DNA of 64,000 nt from Xiphydria camelus (taxonomy: Eukaryota > Arthropoda > Insecta > Hymenoptera > Xiphydriidae), in assembly GCA_963678675.1 (NCBI GenBank), contig OY783192.1, forward strand, positions 21,654,622-21,718,621. The letters are read 5' to 3'. Positions 31,501 to 42,928 of this stretch are shown in pieces. Position 1 is the first letter of the stretch, and each line of letters opens with the position of its first letter. The position numbers were made by a program, and so were the translations under genes. The notes below the pieces were generated by a model, which did no database searches, was not told where the DNA came from, and saw only the letters and a list, made by a program, of their open reading frames with translations.

Positions 31501-32056
31501 GGAGTTAGTCATTCTAACTTGCAATAGATGTGTAAACATATGGCAGAACAATATTGCGTGGAAGTCATATCCGTGTATTCGGTTACAGGCAATTATTAAA
31601 AAATTAGAAAACAATGCTGCGTGGAAGTTGTGTGGGTGTATTCGGTTACAGACAATTATTAAAAAAAATGATCGTCTTTTTCTAATAACTTCATTTAACC
31701 GAATATACCCACATCACTTCCACGTAACATTGTTCTGCCAGATGTTAACACATCAATTAGATATCTCTTCCTTCGAACCATGTGAAACAGTATGTGATTG
31801 CAAGGAAGATATCTAATTGATGTGTTAACATCTGGCAGAACAATGTTGCGTGGAAGTGATGTGGGTATATTCGGTTAAATGAAGTTATTAGAAAAAGAAG
31901 ATCATTTTTTTAATAATTGTCTGTAACCGAATACACCCACACGACTTCCACGCAGCATTGTTTTCTAATTTTTAAATAATTGTCTGTAACCGAATACACC
32001 CATATGACTTCCACGCAATATTGTTCTGCCATATGTTTATACATCTATTGTTTTTC
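31501..32056. repeat. Large palindrome, ~240-bp arms, built of ~60-bp subrepeats
   Basis: Arms about 31527-31768 and 31799-32051 around a short loop (GAACCATGTGAAACAGTATG). Each arm contains three tandem versions of GTTGCGTGGAAGT...GTGTATTCGGTTA. Open frames across it are by-products. Confidence 0.85.
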
Positions 32057-34455
32057 TGTATTTCGAATCGTACCAGGTGATTCTTGTAGATTGATGTACG
32101 CTAAAAACGAATCTAACTCTCAAATTTGCATAACGTGTCAGGATTTCGAGATAAATACTTGAGGTTAAATGTACAAAAACGGGTGATTTTGGCCATATTC
32201 ATGGCTCCATTACAATGAAAGTAAGAATTTTGTCTTAGTTGCACTTGCAGCATTTGGAAGTGTTGTTTTTGAACTTTTCAATATATTACTTGATTGTTCC
32301 TAAACGATTTTATAAAGCCAAATTTCAGTACGACAAGTCTATTGTTCAGGTTAATTTAGGCGCGTAACGCGGTGAACTTACACAATCGACTTATCATACA
32401 GAAACTTAACTTTATAGAATCGTAACATATAACAACACAAAATTTTGTAACCAGAGATAACAAGCGAAGCCGCGAAGGTCCATAGAGTGTGGTGGTGTAT
32501 CGCAGGCCACAGCCGGAACTTGTTGTCAGCAGAATAGAGAGCGTTACTTCTATCGTACTGAGCGGTAGCGGTTTATGCTAGATCTGCACCCATTCTTACA
32601 GACAAATTCAAGGTCTACTAACAATAAGTCAGCTATATTTGTACCTACACTCTTACTGAGTTTAATCCCCGCCATTATGCGTGGTGAAAGAAAAGAAACT
32701 ACTCAAAACGCGAAAGTAAATAAAAGGAAGCTGCTAAAGAGTACACTTGAAATAAACGCGTGTATATATGGATGATTCTCCACAAAGATTACTTTTTGGA
32801 AGTTGTGTTTGAAAAAGTAAATAGGAACAGTTAAACTGTTGTAATTATAAAATTTCAATAAAACATCAATCAAAACGGAAAGTCTTCTAATGGAACACAT
32901 TTAATTTTTAATTTTGTTGCATTTTAAAGAGATTTCTTTCAAAAGTGCATGCAGAGAAATGGCTTAAGAACAGAGGAATGACGTTCTTACCAGAGGACTG
33001 ATCGCTACTGTGTGACACCTTGTATTTTGGTTGACGTTTCATTGTAACGCAAAAACAGTACTATTTTGAATAAAACCAGTTACTGAATGGAAATCGACAT
33101 AGAATTCTTGTCTTTCTGCATCGATATTTTAGATGCTATTGCCATATATGGGTTTATACGGCAGGCTGTAACTTTAGCCAGAGGACTGATGGTTGAACTT
33201 GGTGACATAATTTAGCAAACCAAACAAGATAAACATTTATTATTTTGGTGTCAAGGAATAGGGTAAATATTTTTCAACGATTTTACTAAATAAAAGAAAT
33301 AAAAGAGGGTATATTTTCATAAATATGGCTTTCTATCATTATAGCATTTTATGTGGCGTAAGTAGTGACAGCCAGAGGACATGACGTTTTCAATATTTTA
33401 GAGTAGTTTAAAAAAAAAATTGGAATATTTTTTTGCAAAGTTATGTACGAAATGAGTTTACAATAATAATCCCCTTTTGTAACATGTATAATGAAACATT
33501 ATTTATTTGTTCTATTAATGTTAAATATGCAGTAACAGCAAAAAGTAACTGTTGCAGAGAATCACCCATATCGCGCGGCATGAAAATTTATAACGAAGGT
33601 TACAGAGAAACAGCATACGAAGGGTTTCCCGAACGGGACCGAGTAGAGGGGGGTACACGGGCGCGGGTCCCTCGTTCGTCGACAGATACCTGTTGGTTTC
33701 CTCCCGCAAGGGAGGGACGCCGGCGCCTTCGTGACTCCCGGTAGTGCGGCGCTACTACGCGTCCCTCCCGGCCGCGCCCGCCTGCCTATACTCTACGTCT
33801 ACTACTTACATATAGGCACCGAACATAGCCTAGACTATGTTCGGTGATATAGGTATGGCGGGCTACGTGTTCGGATCGAGCACTATCTCGCGCGCCGCGC
33901 CTTCTCCGTAACCGCGAATCGCGTGGCGAGGCAAATTGGAAACGTGAGATGAAAATAGGGATGATTTGCATCGCCTTAAGTTCACCGGATCTCGGGGGAT
34001 TAAATCAATTAGACGACGGGTTAGAGGGGTTTCCCCTCGGTTGTTGATCCTCACCTACTGCGTCTACGGCTATTTTGAGACAACGTCCACATTCGGAGAG
34101 ACGACTTATTCGAATGTGAATGATCATCGCGCGAATCTAAACCAAGATTCACTTGTATTGGTAGCAATAATTAGTTTGTACAAAATAAATAAATAGTGAA
34201 TGAATCCGAAGAAGCAGCCGAGAAAAACAATCATTCATAGTTGTCCTATATTATGAATTCTACATCTGTCAAAGTTAACGGTTTAGGTATTTTATTTTTA
34301 ATTATTGGATTACTACTTAATCCGACACTGTAGTCATGTTTCAGAAACTAAATATTTATAATATTAAGCTCAGTTTATATCTTTGACCAAGATATTATCT
34401 GATACACCTACGTACTGACCACTCGTTCAGATTGACATAACAAATACTTTCTCTG
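32057..34455. other. No gene seen; GC-rich island at 33600-33780
   Basis: Mostly AT-rich. Positions 33600-33780 are unusually GC-rich (GGGACCGAGTAGAGGGGG, GGGAGGGACGCCGGCGCC). A small hairpin ACCGAACATAG...CTATGTTCGGT follows at about 33818-33843. Open frames there (33433-33744 plus, 33521-34054 minus) have no recognisable domain. A promoter or exon cannot be excluded. Confidence 0.35.
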
Positions 34456-34461
34456 GATATA

Positions 34462-35188
34462 CAGGGTGTTTCAAAATTCAGTACAAATATTTGAAGGGCG
34501 TAAATTTGAGATCAAAATAAGACTTTTTTTTTCCTATAAACATGTGTCCTAAAATACACCTCCTCCGAACTACAGCAATCTTAATTTTCATTAAAAAAAT
34601 CGATTATTTTCAATTCTGACTCCAATTATTATTCATCAAATTTCTGAAAAATGTGCAAATCACTGCTGTTTCGAACGTTTACCCTTAAAATCGCATAATC
34701 GTAATTTGTCGGGGTGGATTGAGGGGGGGGGGGGGGGGAGGTATGCACATTTAATGACCGACATTTTATGTTTCCGTTTAGAAATTTTAAAAATGAGTAC
34801 GACTATATCTGGTCGGACAGATAAAAATCTAAAATTTTAGGCTCTTGCATTTTTTTGATACAACTTACCATTTTCGAGATAATCGCCAACGAACGAACGG
34901 GGGATTGTTTACGTATTAAAGTTTACACGAAAAAATCGATTATTTTAAACTGTGGTTGCAGTAATTATGTATCAAATGTTCTAAAAATTTGAAGGACGAG
35001 TGCTCTAATCATTTTGTTGACCTAAAAATGGAGTCAGAATTGAAAATAATCGATTTTTTTACGAAAATTAAGATGGCTGTAGCTCGGAGGCCGTGTATTT
35101 CAGGACACATGTTTATAGGAAAAAAAAGTCTTATTTTGATCAAAAAATACGCCCTTCAAATACTTGTACTGAATTTTGAAACACCCTG
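34462..35188. mobile_element. Foldback MITE A, copy 1, TA duplication
   Basis: Ends CAGGGTGTTTCAAAATTCAG / inverse, TA on both sides (34460-34461, 35189-35190). Arms of about 160 bp carry ATAAACATGTGTCCTAAAAT and TCGATTATTTTCAATTCTG. Copy 2 is at 40397-41078. A G-run of about 14 lies in the loop near 34725. Confidence 0.9.
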
Positions 35189-36137
35189 TATAATTTGTCT
35201 GACATAAGCATTCGGAATTAATAGGATTCGAGCATTTTGGAATTAGAGATATATATTGTATATTAGAACGTTATCAGAAGGTATGCAATAATGCTATCGA
35301 GGAGTAAGAATTTCTAGGTTTAAAAATATTGTTTTGTTTGGTAAAAGTAGAAATTTTCGTTGCCGAAATATCCGTCCCGTTAGGTAGAGTACGTATGACA
35401 CGATTGGGAATCCAAACCTACGCGCAACACTAATAGCGTTCTCTACCAGAGAGTGCATCTGGTTTTTACGCTACATGCTCGACGCTATTCATCGTGAAAT
35501 TTCAAAGGACTTACGAATAGCACTCGCGGTAAGTGCTCATGCACTGGGAGTATCGATTTTTAACGCCAATTTCCGCGTCGCCTCGTCGGGCGGAATTCGC
35601 GATGATTTTAGAAATAATTCTGAAGAGAGTTTCTCCGAATGTGCTTTTCTCTCCTTTCGACATCAACGATATCGTTCAACGTTTTGGTATATAGGTACAG
35701 AGTTAACCCACCACCGCCATGCGAGACATCACGTTAGCCAAAGCAATTGGATTTGCAAAGGTACAGAAAGTAGGTACACTGACTTATACAGAGTTATTCA
35801 AAGTATCTATAGGTATACTATGTATTCGGCGTTTCGCGTTGCTCAAAGTAGACTGACTTACCCAAATGATTACCCAAAGATGCGTAATGCGACTCGTGTC
35901 GCTGCAGGATTTTCTGAAAATCCATAAAGCGATTTGCAAACCGATTGACAGAGATTTCGTTTGTAAATTGTAAGTTTTTTTATTGTCGATAATTGAATTT
36001 CAACCGACTAAATGTTGTGAATTCATTTCAATTGAAAACGGATCGAATGTAAGGAATATATCTATCTAATATATATAATATATACTACTACTATATTGAA
36101 ATTCGAATCAACTTTAATTGTGAATTAATTAGAACTT
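35189..36137. other. No gene supported; one 150-codon open frame
   Basis: The plus-strand frame 35475-35927 starts MLDAIHREISKDLRIAL and has a mixed composition, without a domain I recognise. Upstream and downstream there is no splice or promoter evidence I trust. Listed as the only longer unassigned frame here. Confidence 0.2.
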
Positions 36138-37108
36138 TAGGGGAAGGCCGGACACAAGTAGGATATACGGGGCAAAGCGAATAACCATATTATTAATTGA
36201 CATAGGCCCTACTGTATAACGCTGGCTGTTGCATCGAGAGTATCATCTCGTAGTTAGTTAGAAAACGAATGAATAGTGGATGAGGTTGGAGACATTATCA
36301 ATATATACTCGTAATGAGAAACTTGTAACATGTCGGTCTGTTGAGATTTTGTCGCAGTAAGTTTATTAACTTTTAAGTATTAAGCATTATTGATTATATG
36401 AAATGAAATACATAAGAATATTGTACGTTCAATGATGCATATTTTTTTTCAAATGTGTCTACCTCGTAAACTTAGTACTTATACCGTATATTTCATCGAT
36501 ACGTAAAAAATGTCGTCTCTGGGCAAAATGAATAGGGTACCTAAAGCGAATAACGTGATGCGATTTTCAGATGGTGTATAAGTATAAAAGAAAGACCAGT
36601 CAAGGAAATTGGGAGTTAGTGGCTATGATAGTGGACCTAATATGGAGGATTGAAATTCGTTGGTGGTTTGATTTTTATCAAGGTTGTTATATCGAGGGTT
36701 TTTTTTTGAAATGTTAAGTCCGCTACACTACTAATTCCTATCTACCATAATGGCTCCGCCATTTTGAGTTAAAAATTTCGACCTTGGATTTGAAATCAAC
36801 AACCTCAAGAATCATTAAAAAATTAATCTCGTAAAAATCTTGTGCAATTGCGAATTCCGAGCCACCATATTCGATTTGCAACCTTGAGTTTCGAAGTTCC
36901 ATCCTCAATTTCGGAATCGGCAACTCTAAACCCCAGGATGATGACTTTCATAATTAATAAATTATTAGAAATCCGTCGTATTCAAACGATTGAAGAATTT
37001 TAAGAATGTATTCACTTTGCCCGGGTACCCGGCAAAGTGAATAATATGGAAGGTTTAACAAAACAATAAATCTATATATCTTCTTCTATCTATATATATA
37101 AAAATGAA

Positions 37109-37143
<35 letters not shown>

Positions 37144-37398
37144 ATGTCTCTTATGCCTTCCTAAACCGTTCATCCGATTACGATGAAATTTTGGGAAATG
37201 GTTGGACGCATGCCCGCGATGGTTTCTGAGTTAGTAAATCTTATACAGGGTGTTCAAAAAGTCCCGGTACGGCCGATTATCTCAACGGGAAAACATTTTA
37301 GAGAAAAATGTTTAATATAAAACTTTAAGGATTTTCCCTTGGCTACCCAGTGGTCGTATTGGATTTGACCTTGACCGTGACCTTTAAGGTAATATCAA

Positions 37399-37915
37399 AT
37401 GCCTTCCTAAACCGTTCATCCGATTGCGATGAAACTTTGGGGAATGGTTGGACGCATGCCCGCGAAGGTTTCTGAGTTAATAAATCTTATATAGGGTGTT
37501 CAAAAAGTACCGGTACTGATGATTATTATGCCTTCCTAAACCGTTCATCCGATTGCGATGAAACTTTGAGGAATGGTTGGACGCATGCCCGCGAAGGTTT
37601 CTGAGTTAGTAAATCGTATACAAGGTGTTCAAAAAGTAGCGGTACGGATGATTATTATGCCTTCCTAAACCGTTCATCCGATTGCGATGAAACTTTGGGA
37701 AATGGTTGGACGCATGCCCGCGAAGGTCTCTGAGTTAGTAAATCGTATACAGGGTGTTCGAAAAGTACCGGTACGGATGATTATTATGCCTTCCTAAACC
37801 GTTCATCCGATTGCGATGAAACTTTGGGGAATGGTTGGACGCATGCTCGCGAAGGTTTCTGAGTTAGTAAATCTTATACAGGGTGTTCAAAAAGTCCAGG
37901 CACAGCTGATCATCA
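37399..37915 (+). repeat. 129-bp tandem repeat, 4 copies, in Helitron 1
   Basis: Units start ATGCCTTCCTAAACCGTTCA at 37399, 37528, 37657 and 37786, exactly 129 bp apart. A fifth related copy starts at 37152. Each ends with CAGGGTGTTCAAAAAGTACC. Confidence 0.92.
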
Positions 37916-38348
37916 CAGCGGAAAATTGTTTTAGAGAAAAACGTTTAATATAAAACTTTTAGGATTTTTCCCTGGCTACCCAATGGTCATATTGGATTTG
38001 ACATTGACAATGACCTTCTAGGTAAAATTGATTTTTTTAAATCCGAACCTCTATTTTATATACCGGAAATGAAAAGAGCGGGAAATTTCACGTTCAAATA
38101 TGTCCTTGACCATTATTTCCATGTAACCTTTATGGTCAGCGGAGGTCAAATTGAGGTCAAGCACAGTTCGGCTTCGTACCATGAAAGCTATGGGCCCTAT
38201 ACAAATTCTTTTTGATAGTATTATTTAGGATTTTTTAGTGGCTGTACAATGGTGATATTGTATTTGACCTTGACCATGACCTTCATTTGGAATCTCTTAC
38301 ATCTGACATAATATTCCAAATCAGTTACACGAAAAATCCCTTAGTGCC

Positions 38349-38670
38349 AACCAAATTTAATCGAGGTAACAATCATCACTGGCAAATTCAAAGGCGAAGA
38401 CGTCCTCATTCACGCATACCTATGATTTCCAACGATTTAACATTCGAATTCAAGCGGCTCCAGTTCCCTTTGCGTCTTGCTTTTGCTATTACCATTAACA
38501 AAGCACAAGGTCAATGGTTGACTATTGCTGGCTTAAATTTGGAAAATTCATATTTTTCACACGGCCAATTGTATGTGGCTTGCTCCAGAGTTGGCATACC
38601 GAAAAATTTACACATTTTTACTCCAAATAAAAAAATAAAAAACATTGTCTATCCGCTGGCCTTAAGATAA
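38349..38670 (+). pseudogene. Helitron helicase, C-terminal remnant (Helitron 1)
   Basis: Encodes the tail of a PIF1-like helicase: IITGKFKGEDVLI, frame change, IPMISNDLTFEFKRLQFPLR, LAFAITINKAQGQ, GQLYVACSRVG. KAQGQ and the VACSR block are the last conserved helicase motifs. Everything upstream is deleted at about 38340. The frame change at about 38410 is identical to that in the 41.7-kb copy, so it predates their separation. Confidence 0.85.
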
Positions 38671-39135
38671 ATTAATAAAAGAAATATACTTTCCAATTTA
38701 AATTAAATACATGTGTTTTTTTAGCGTAGCATGGCTCCTTACCTATGAGTACAGATATCTGCTAAAAATTCATTAAATGACGACCAAAATCAATCCACAA
38801 TCTACCCGTGCGAAGCCGGGACGGGCTGCTAGTATATATGTATATATAAATGAATGTTTGTCAGGATGTCTCTTATGCCTTCCTAAACCGTTCATCCGAT
38901 TGCGATGAAACTTTGGGGAATGGTTGGACGCATGCCCGCGAAGATTTCTGAGTTAGTAATCTCATACAGGGTGTTCAAAAAGTCCCGGTACGGCTGATTC
39001 TCTCAGCGGGAAATCATTTTAGAAAAAAATGTTTACTACAAAACTTTTAGGATTTTTCCCTGGCTACCCAATGGTCATATTGGATTTGATCTTGACCATC
39101 ACCTTCAAGGTCATATCAAGGTAAAATTGATTGTT

Positions 39136-40350
39136 TTAACCCTCGGTTAGGCGGTTGGTCGCGCTAGGTCCGGTGGACCTAAGGCCCAATTATTACATTA
39201 CGACGTAGTTAATTGAAATATCATGTACAATGTCGACGTAGTTAATTGAAAGATCATGTACAATGTTTATAGTGATTGATAAATATATCAATATATATGA
39301 GTAATAACTCATAGTATCCATTATATGCATAACTCGTATATCCATTACACAGCTCCACAAAAAAAATCGAAAAATGCTTCCTCTGACCAGACCAGTATAT
39401 CTTCATGTTTTTGGGGTCGCTGAATCCGAATCCGGTGTCCGTTTGTCTCCTTCACGTCACGTTCAAGGTCATTTCAAGGTCAAATCCTGGAAAAATAGTC
39501 AAATCGATTCAAATTATTATTCCTACATATTTTTGAGGTCGCTGAATCCGAGTCCGGTATCCGTTTGACTCCATCACTTCACATTTTTTTTAATCTCAAA
39601 AAACCATCAATAGATCATGTTTTCCAAAAAGTTGATGGACTTAAACCAAATTCGCTATAGGGATTTTTTGGGTCGCTGATCACGAATCTGAAATCGGATT
39701 TCAAAAATTCAAGATGGCGGGTCTAATATGGAGGGCGAGATTTTCGAAAATTTTGAATTTTTGTAAATATAACTTCATATTCGTCATCAGCGATCGAAAA
39801 AAAACCCCTATACAAAATTTGGCATGAATCCGTCGATTTTCGAAAATCTCGTCCGCCATATTGGATCCGCCATCTTGAATTTTTGAAATCCGATTTCAGA
39901 TTCGTGATCAGCGACCCAAAAAACCCCCTATAGCGAATTTGGTATAAGTCCATTAACTTTTTGAAAATCATGATCTATTGATGGTTTTTTGAGATTAAAA
40001 AAAATGTGACGTGATGGAGACAAACGGACACCGGATTCGGATTCAGCGACCCCAAAAACATAGATATACTGGTCTGGTCAGAGGAAGCATTTTTTCGATT
40101 TTCTTTGTGGAGTTGTGTTATATGCATATCCGCTAGATCCGGAGGACCGAAATATGTTCTCCCTTCATTTAGGCGTTGATTACCTGGAACTTGTTATAAA
40201 TATCGGAGTGCGGCATTGAAAAATAATTGTAAATAAACCATTCTAAGATGTCATAAAGACCCACTCCGATAGGTCAATTTGATTTTAAAATAAAAGTAAA
40301 ATACAATCGCATAGGTCCGCTGGACCTATACGCGACTAACGGAGGGTTAA
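39136..40350. mobile_element. TTAA-flanked MITE, piggyBac-like ends, long foldback inside
   Basis: TTAA at 39136-39139 and 40347-40350. Ends CCCTCGGTTAGGCGG and (inward) CCCTCCGTTAGTCGCG. Identical-style palindromes TAGGTCCGGTGGACCTA (39165) and TAGGTCCGCTGGACCTA (40312) sit near each end. The middle is a foldback (about 39345-40125) with two nested arm levels (GGTCGCTGAATCCGAATCCG; GGGTCGCTGATCACGAATCT). No coding capacity. Confidence 0.85.
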
Positions 40351-40396
40351 ATGGGAACCCCTATTTTTGATACCGGAAATGAAAATCTTCTATATA

Positions 40397-41078
40397 CAGG
40401 GTGCTTCAAAATTCAGTACAAATATTTGAAGGGCGGATTTTTGAGATCAAAATAACTTTTTTTTCCTATAAACATGTGTCCTAAAATACATCCCCTCCGA
40501 GCTACAGCCATCTTAATTGTCATAAAAAATTCGATTATTTTCAATTCTGACTCCAATTATTCATCAAATTTCTTAAAAATTTGCAAACCACTGCTGTTTT
40601 GAACGTTCTACTGATTTCTTACCCCTGAAAAGGCATAAACGTAATTTGGGGGGGGGGGGATTGAGGGGGGTATGCACATTTAATGACCGAAATTTTAGGT
40701 TTCCGTTTAGAAATTTTAAAAATGAATGCGACAGTTTGGTTGGACAGGCAAAAATCTAAAATTTTGGGCTCTTGAATTTTTTTGATACAACTTACCGTTT
40801 TCGAGATAATCGCCGATGAACGAACGGGGGATCGTTTACGTAGTAAAGTTTACAGGAAAAAATCGATTATTTTAAACTGTGGTTGAAATAATTATGCATC
40901 AAATATTTAAAAAATTTGAATTTAAAAATGCCATAAATAAATGTTTTAAATGAAAATGAAGATGGCTGTAGCTCGGAGGGGTGTATTTTAGGACACATAT
41001 TTATAGGAAAAAAAAAGTCTTATTTTGATCTCAAAAATACGTCCGTCAAATATTTGTACTGAATTTTGAAACACCCTG
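40397..41078. mobile_element. Foldback MITE A, copy 2, TA duplication
   Basis: Ends CAGGGTGCTTCAAAATTCAG / CACCCTG inverse with TA on both sides; the same internal words as copy 1 at 34462. Differs by small indels and a shorter G-run. Confidence 0.9.
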
Positions 41079-41680
41079 TATATAAAAATCAATGTTTGTC
41101 TGTCTGTCTGTGTGTGTGCTGTATGTCTCTTATGCCTTCCTAAACTGTTCATCCCATTGCTATGAAACTTTGGAGAATGGTTGGACGCATACCCGCGAAG
41201 GTTTCTGAGTTAGTAAAACTGTGTTAGTATTTTTTATTATATAAAAATCAATGTATGTGTGTATGTATGTTCCTTATAGACTCCAAAACGGCTGGATAGA
41301 TTTTAATGAAATTTTGAGGGAACCTTCTGAGGAGCCAAGCGGGTGATCCTGTGAAGTTTGTTAGCGATCGGATCAACATAAAATTGTTTATTTCGTTTTT
41401 TGGCAATATCGATACGGCTGGATAGATTTTAATGAAATTTTTAAGGAACCTTCAGATGAGCTCAGTGGGCATATTGTGAAATTTGGTAGCGATCGGATCG
41501 ACAGAACATTTTTTATTTCTTTTTTTGGCAATTTTATGTCGACACTCATTTCGTGTGGTGCAAAACAAATATTGCCGTGATAAGGCCAACATAGCCACTA
41601 TAACCTAACAAAAATTATATACATACAGATTACAGTTTATGAGAATGCCACCCTAAAAAACCAGCTATTGGTAAACAAAC

Positions 41681-42579
41681 CGCCAAACTTTGCCTGTTAT
41701 TCCGTAATCAATGCCCGCAGATGAGCTGAACGCATGCTTAAAATCATCATATCTTTGGAACCGAGTAGAGAAAATCACGCTATCAACGAACATGCATGTG
41801 CAAATGCAAATGCTGCAAGATCCGTCTACCAAAACATTTTCAAAACAATTTTTGGACATCGGAAATGGCAAAATTCCAATTGATTGCGCCACGAATGAGA
41901 TTTCGTTCCCGCTGAATTTCTGTCAAATGCAACTGAATATTGAAGCCGTTGTCGACAAAGTATTCCCAAATCTAACAACCTACTACAAAAATCCAGATTG
42001 GCTGTGCGAACATGCAATTTTGGCATCAAAAAATGATGATGTCAACAAGCTCAATGAGAAAATTCAATTCAAACTGGCCGGCAAAGAAGTCATATACAAA
42101 TCGATCGACACAGTAATGAACGAAGAACAAGCCATCAATTATCCGACTGAATTTTTAAATTCATTGAACCCACCCGAAGTGCCACCGCAAGTATTAACAT
42201 TGAAGGTTGGATCACCAGTGATGCTTATTCGCAACTTAAACGCACCAAAGTTGTGCAGCGGAACCAGATTGACCATCAAAAAATTGTCATCAAATTTAAT
42301 CGAGGCAACAATCATCACTGGCAAATTCAAAGGCGAAGACGTACTCATTCATGCATACCTATGATTTCCAACGATTTAACATTCGAATTCAAGCGGCTCC
42401 AGTTCTCTTTGCGTCTTGCTTTTGCTATTACAATTAACAGAGCACAAGGTCAATCGTTGACTATTGCTGGCTTAAATTTGGAAAATTCATGTTTTTCACA
42501 CGGCCAATTGTATGTGGCTTGCTCCAGAGTTGGCACACCCAAAAATGTACACGTTTTTACTCCAAATAAAAAAAAATAA
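41681..42579 (+). pseudogene. Helitron PIF1-like helicase, C-terminal half (Helitron 2)
   Basis: Reads RQTLPVIP, an in-frame stop, then ADELNACLKSSYLW, PNLTTYYKNPDWLCEHAILA, NDDVNKLNEKI, EFLNSLNPPEVPPQVLTLK, GSPVMLIRNLNAPKLCSGTR, LTIKKLSSNLIEATIITGKF, KGEDVLI. It shifts frame near 42350 and ends FEFKRLQF, AITINRAQGQS, GQLYVACSRVG. This is the conserved order of Helitron helicases, which unwind DNA for rolling-circle transposition. The Walker A motif and the HUH Rep domain are absent, so it is a truncated pseudogene. A lone Arg replaces Lys in the usual KAQGQ. Confidence 0.88.
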
Positions 42580-42928
42580 AAAACATTGTCTATCCGCTGG
42601 CCTTAAGATAAATTAATAAAAGAAATATACTTTCCAATTTAAATTAAATACATGTATTTTTTTAGCATAGCATAGCTCCCTACCTATAGATATCTGCTAA
42701 AAATTCGTCAAATGACGGCCAAAATCAATCCACAATCTACCCGTGCGAAGCCGGGACGGGGTGCTAGGAACGAATAATTTTAAACATCTTCCAAATCTCT
42801 AATATTTCTTTCACAATGCTACGATGTATGATCTGACATTATAAGCTTCAAATTACATAAAATAATCAATATAATAGTCGCAGTAGCTCTTCCCTCTTAA
42901 CACATTCACTTTGTCCGGCCTCCCCCTA

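Larger units (their letters stand above)
37089..38832 (+). mobile_element. Helitron 1 (non-autonomous, helicase remnant)
   Basis: 5' end TCTATATATATAAAAATGAA then (TGTC)n; 3' end with hairpin CCCGTGCGAAGCCGGGACGG followed by CTAG. TC at the start and a short hairpin before CTAR at the end are the Helitron signature, and there is no target duplication, as expected. Carries a 129-bp tandem array (37399-37915) and a truncated helicase (38349-38670). Confidence 0.85.
38833..42767 (+). mobile_element. Helitron 2 with nested elements and stacked 5' ends
   Basis: A Helitron-type 5' start lies at about 38833, directly after the CTAG of Helitron 1. The end is the same hairpin and CTAG at 42764-42767. 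Inside are a TTAA element (39140-40346), MITE A copy 2 (40397-41078), two further Helitron-like 5' starts (about 41079 and 41236) and a helicase pseudogene. A 125-130 bp direct duplication (ACGGCTGGATAGATTTTAAT) lies at 41285-41520. Confidence 0.7.
36138..42928. mobile_element. TA-flanked 6.8-kb composite element, GGGGAAGGCCGGACA ends
   Basis: GGGGAAGGCCGGACA at 36140 pairs with TGTCCGGCCTCCCC ending 42926; TA on each side. Near the ends and inside (36171, 36522, 36546, 37012-37040, 42905) the word GGCAAAGYGAATA recurs in both orientations. The interior is largely occupied by the two Helitrons. No transposase of its own was recognised, so it may be a long non-autonomous element whose middle was filled later. 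Confidence 0.6.

Noticed and set aside
33433..33744. Gene in the GC-rich island
   Set aside because: Open frames on both strands at once, as expected in GC-rich DNA with few stops; no domain or splice evidence.
35475..35927. 150-codon plus-strand open frame as a gene
   Set aside because: No recognisable domain, no splice or start context and mixed low-constraint composition. A frame this long can arise by chance, so it is only mentioned as unassigned.
37399..37915. CRISPR-like array
   Set aside because: Repeats are contiguous 129-bp units without distinct spacers, inside a Helitron in a eukaryotic genome.
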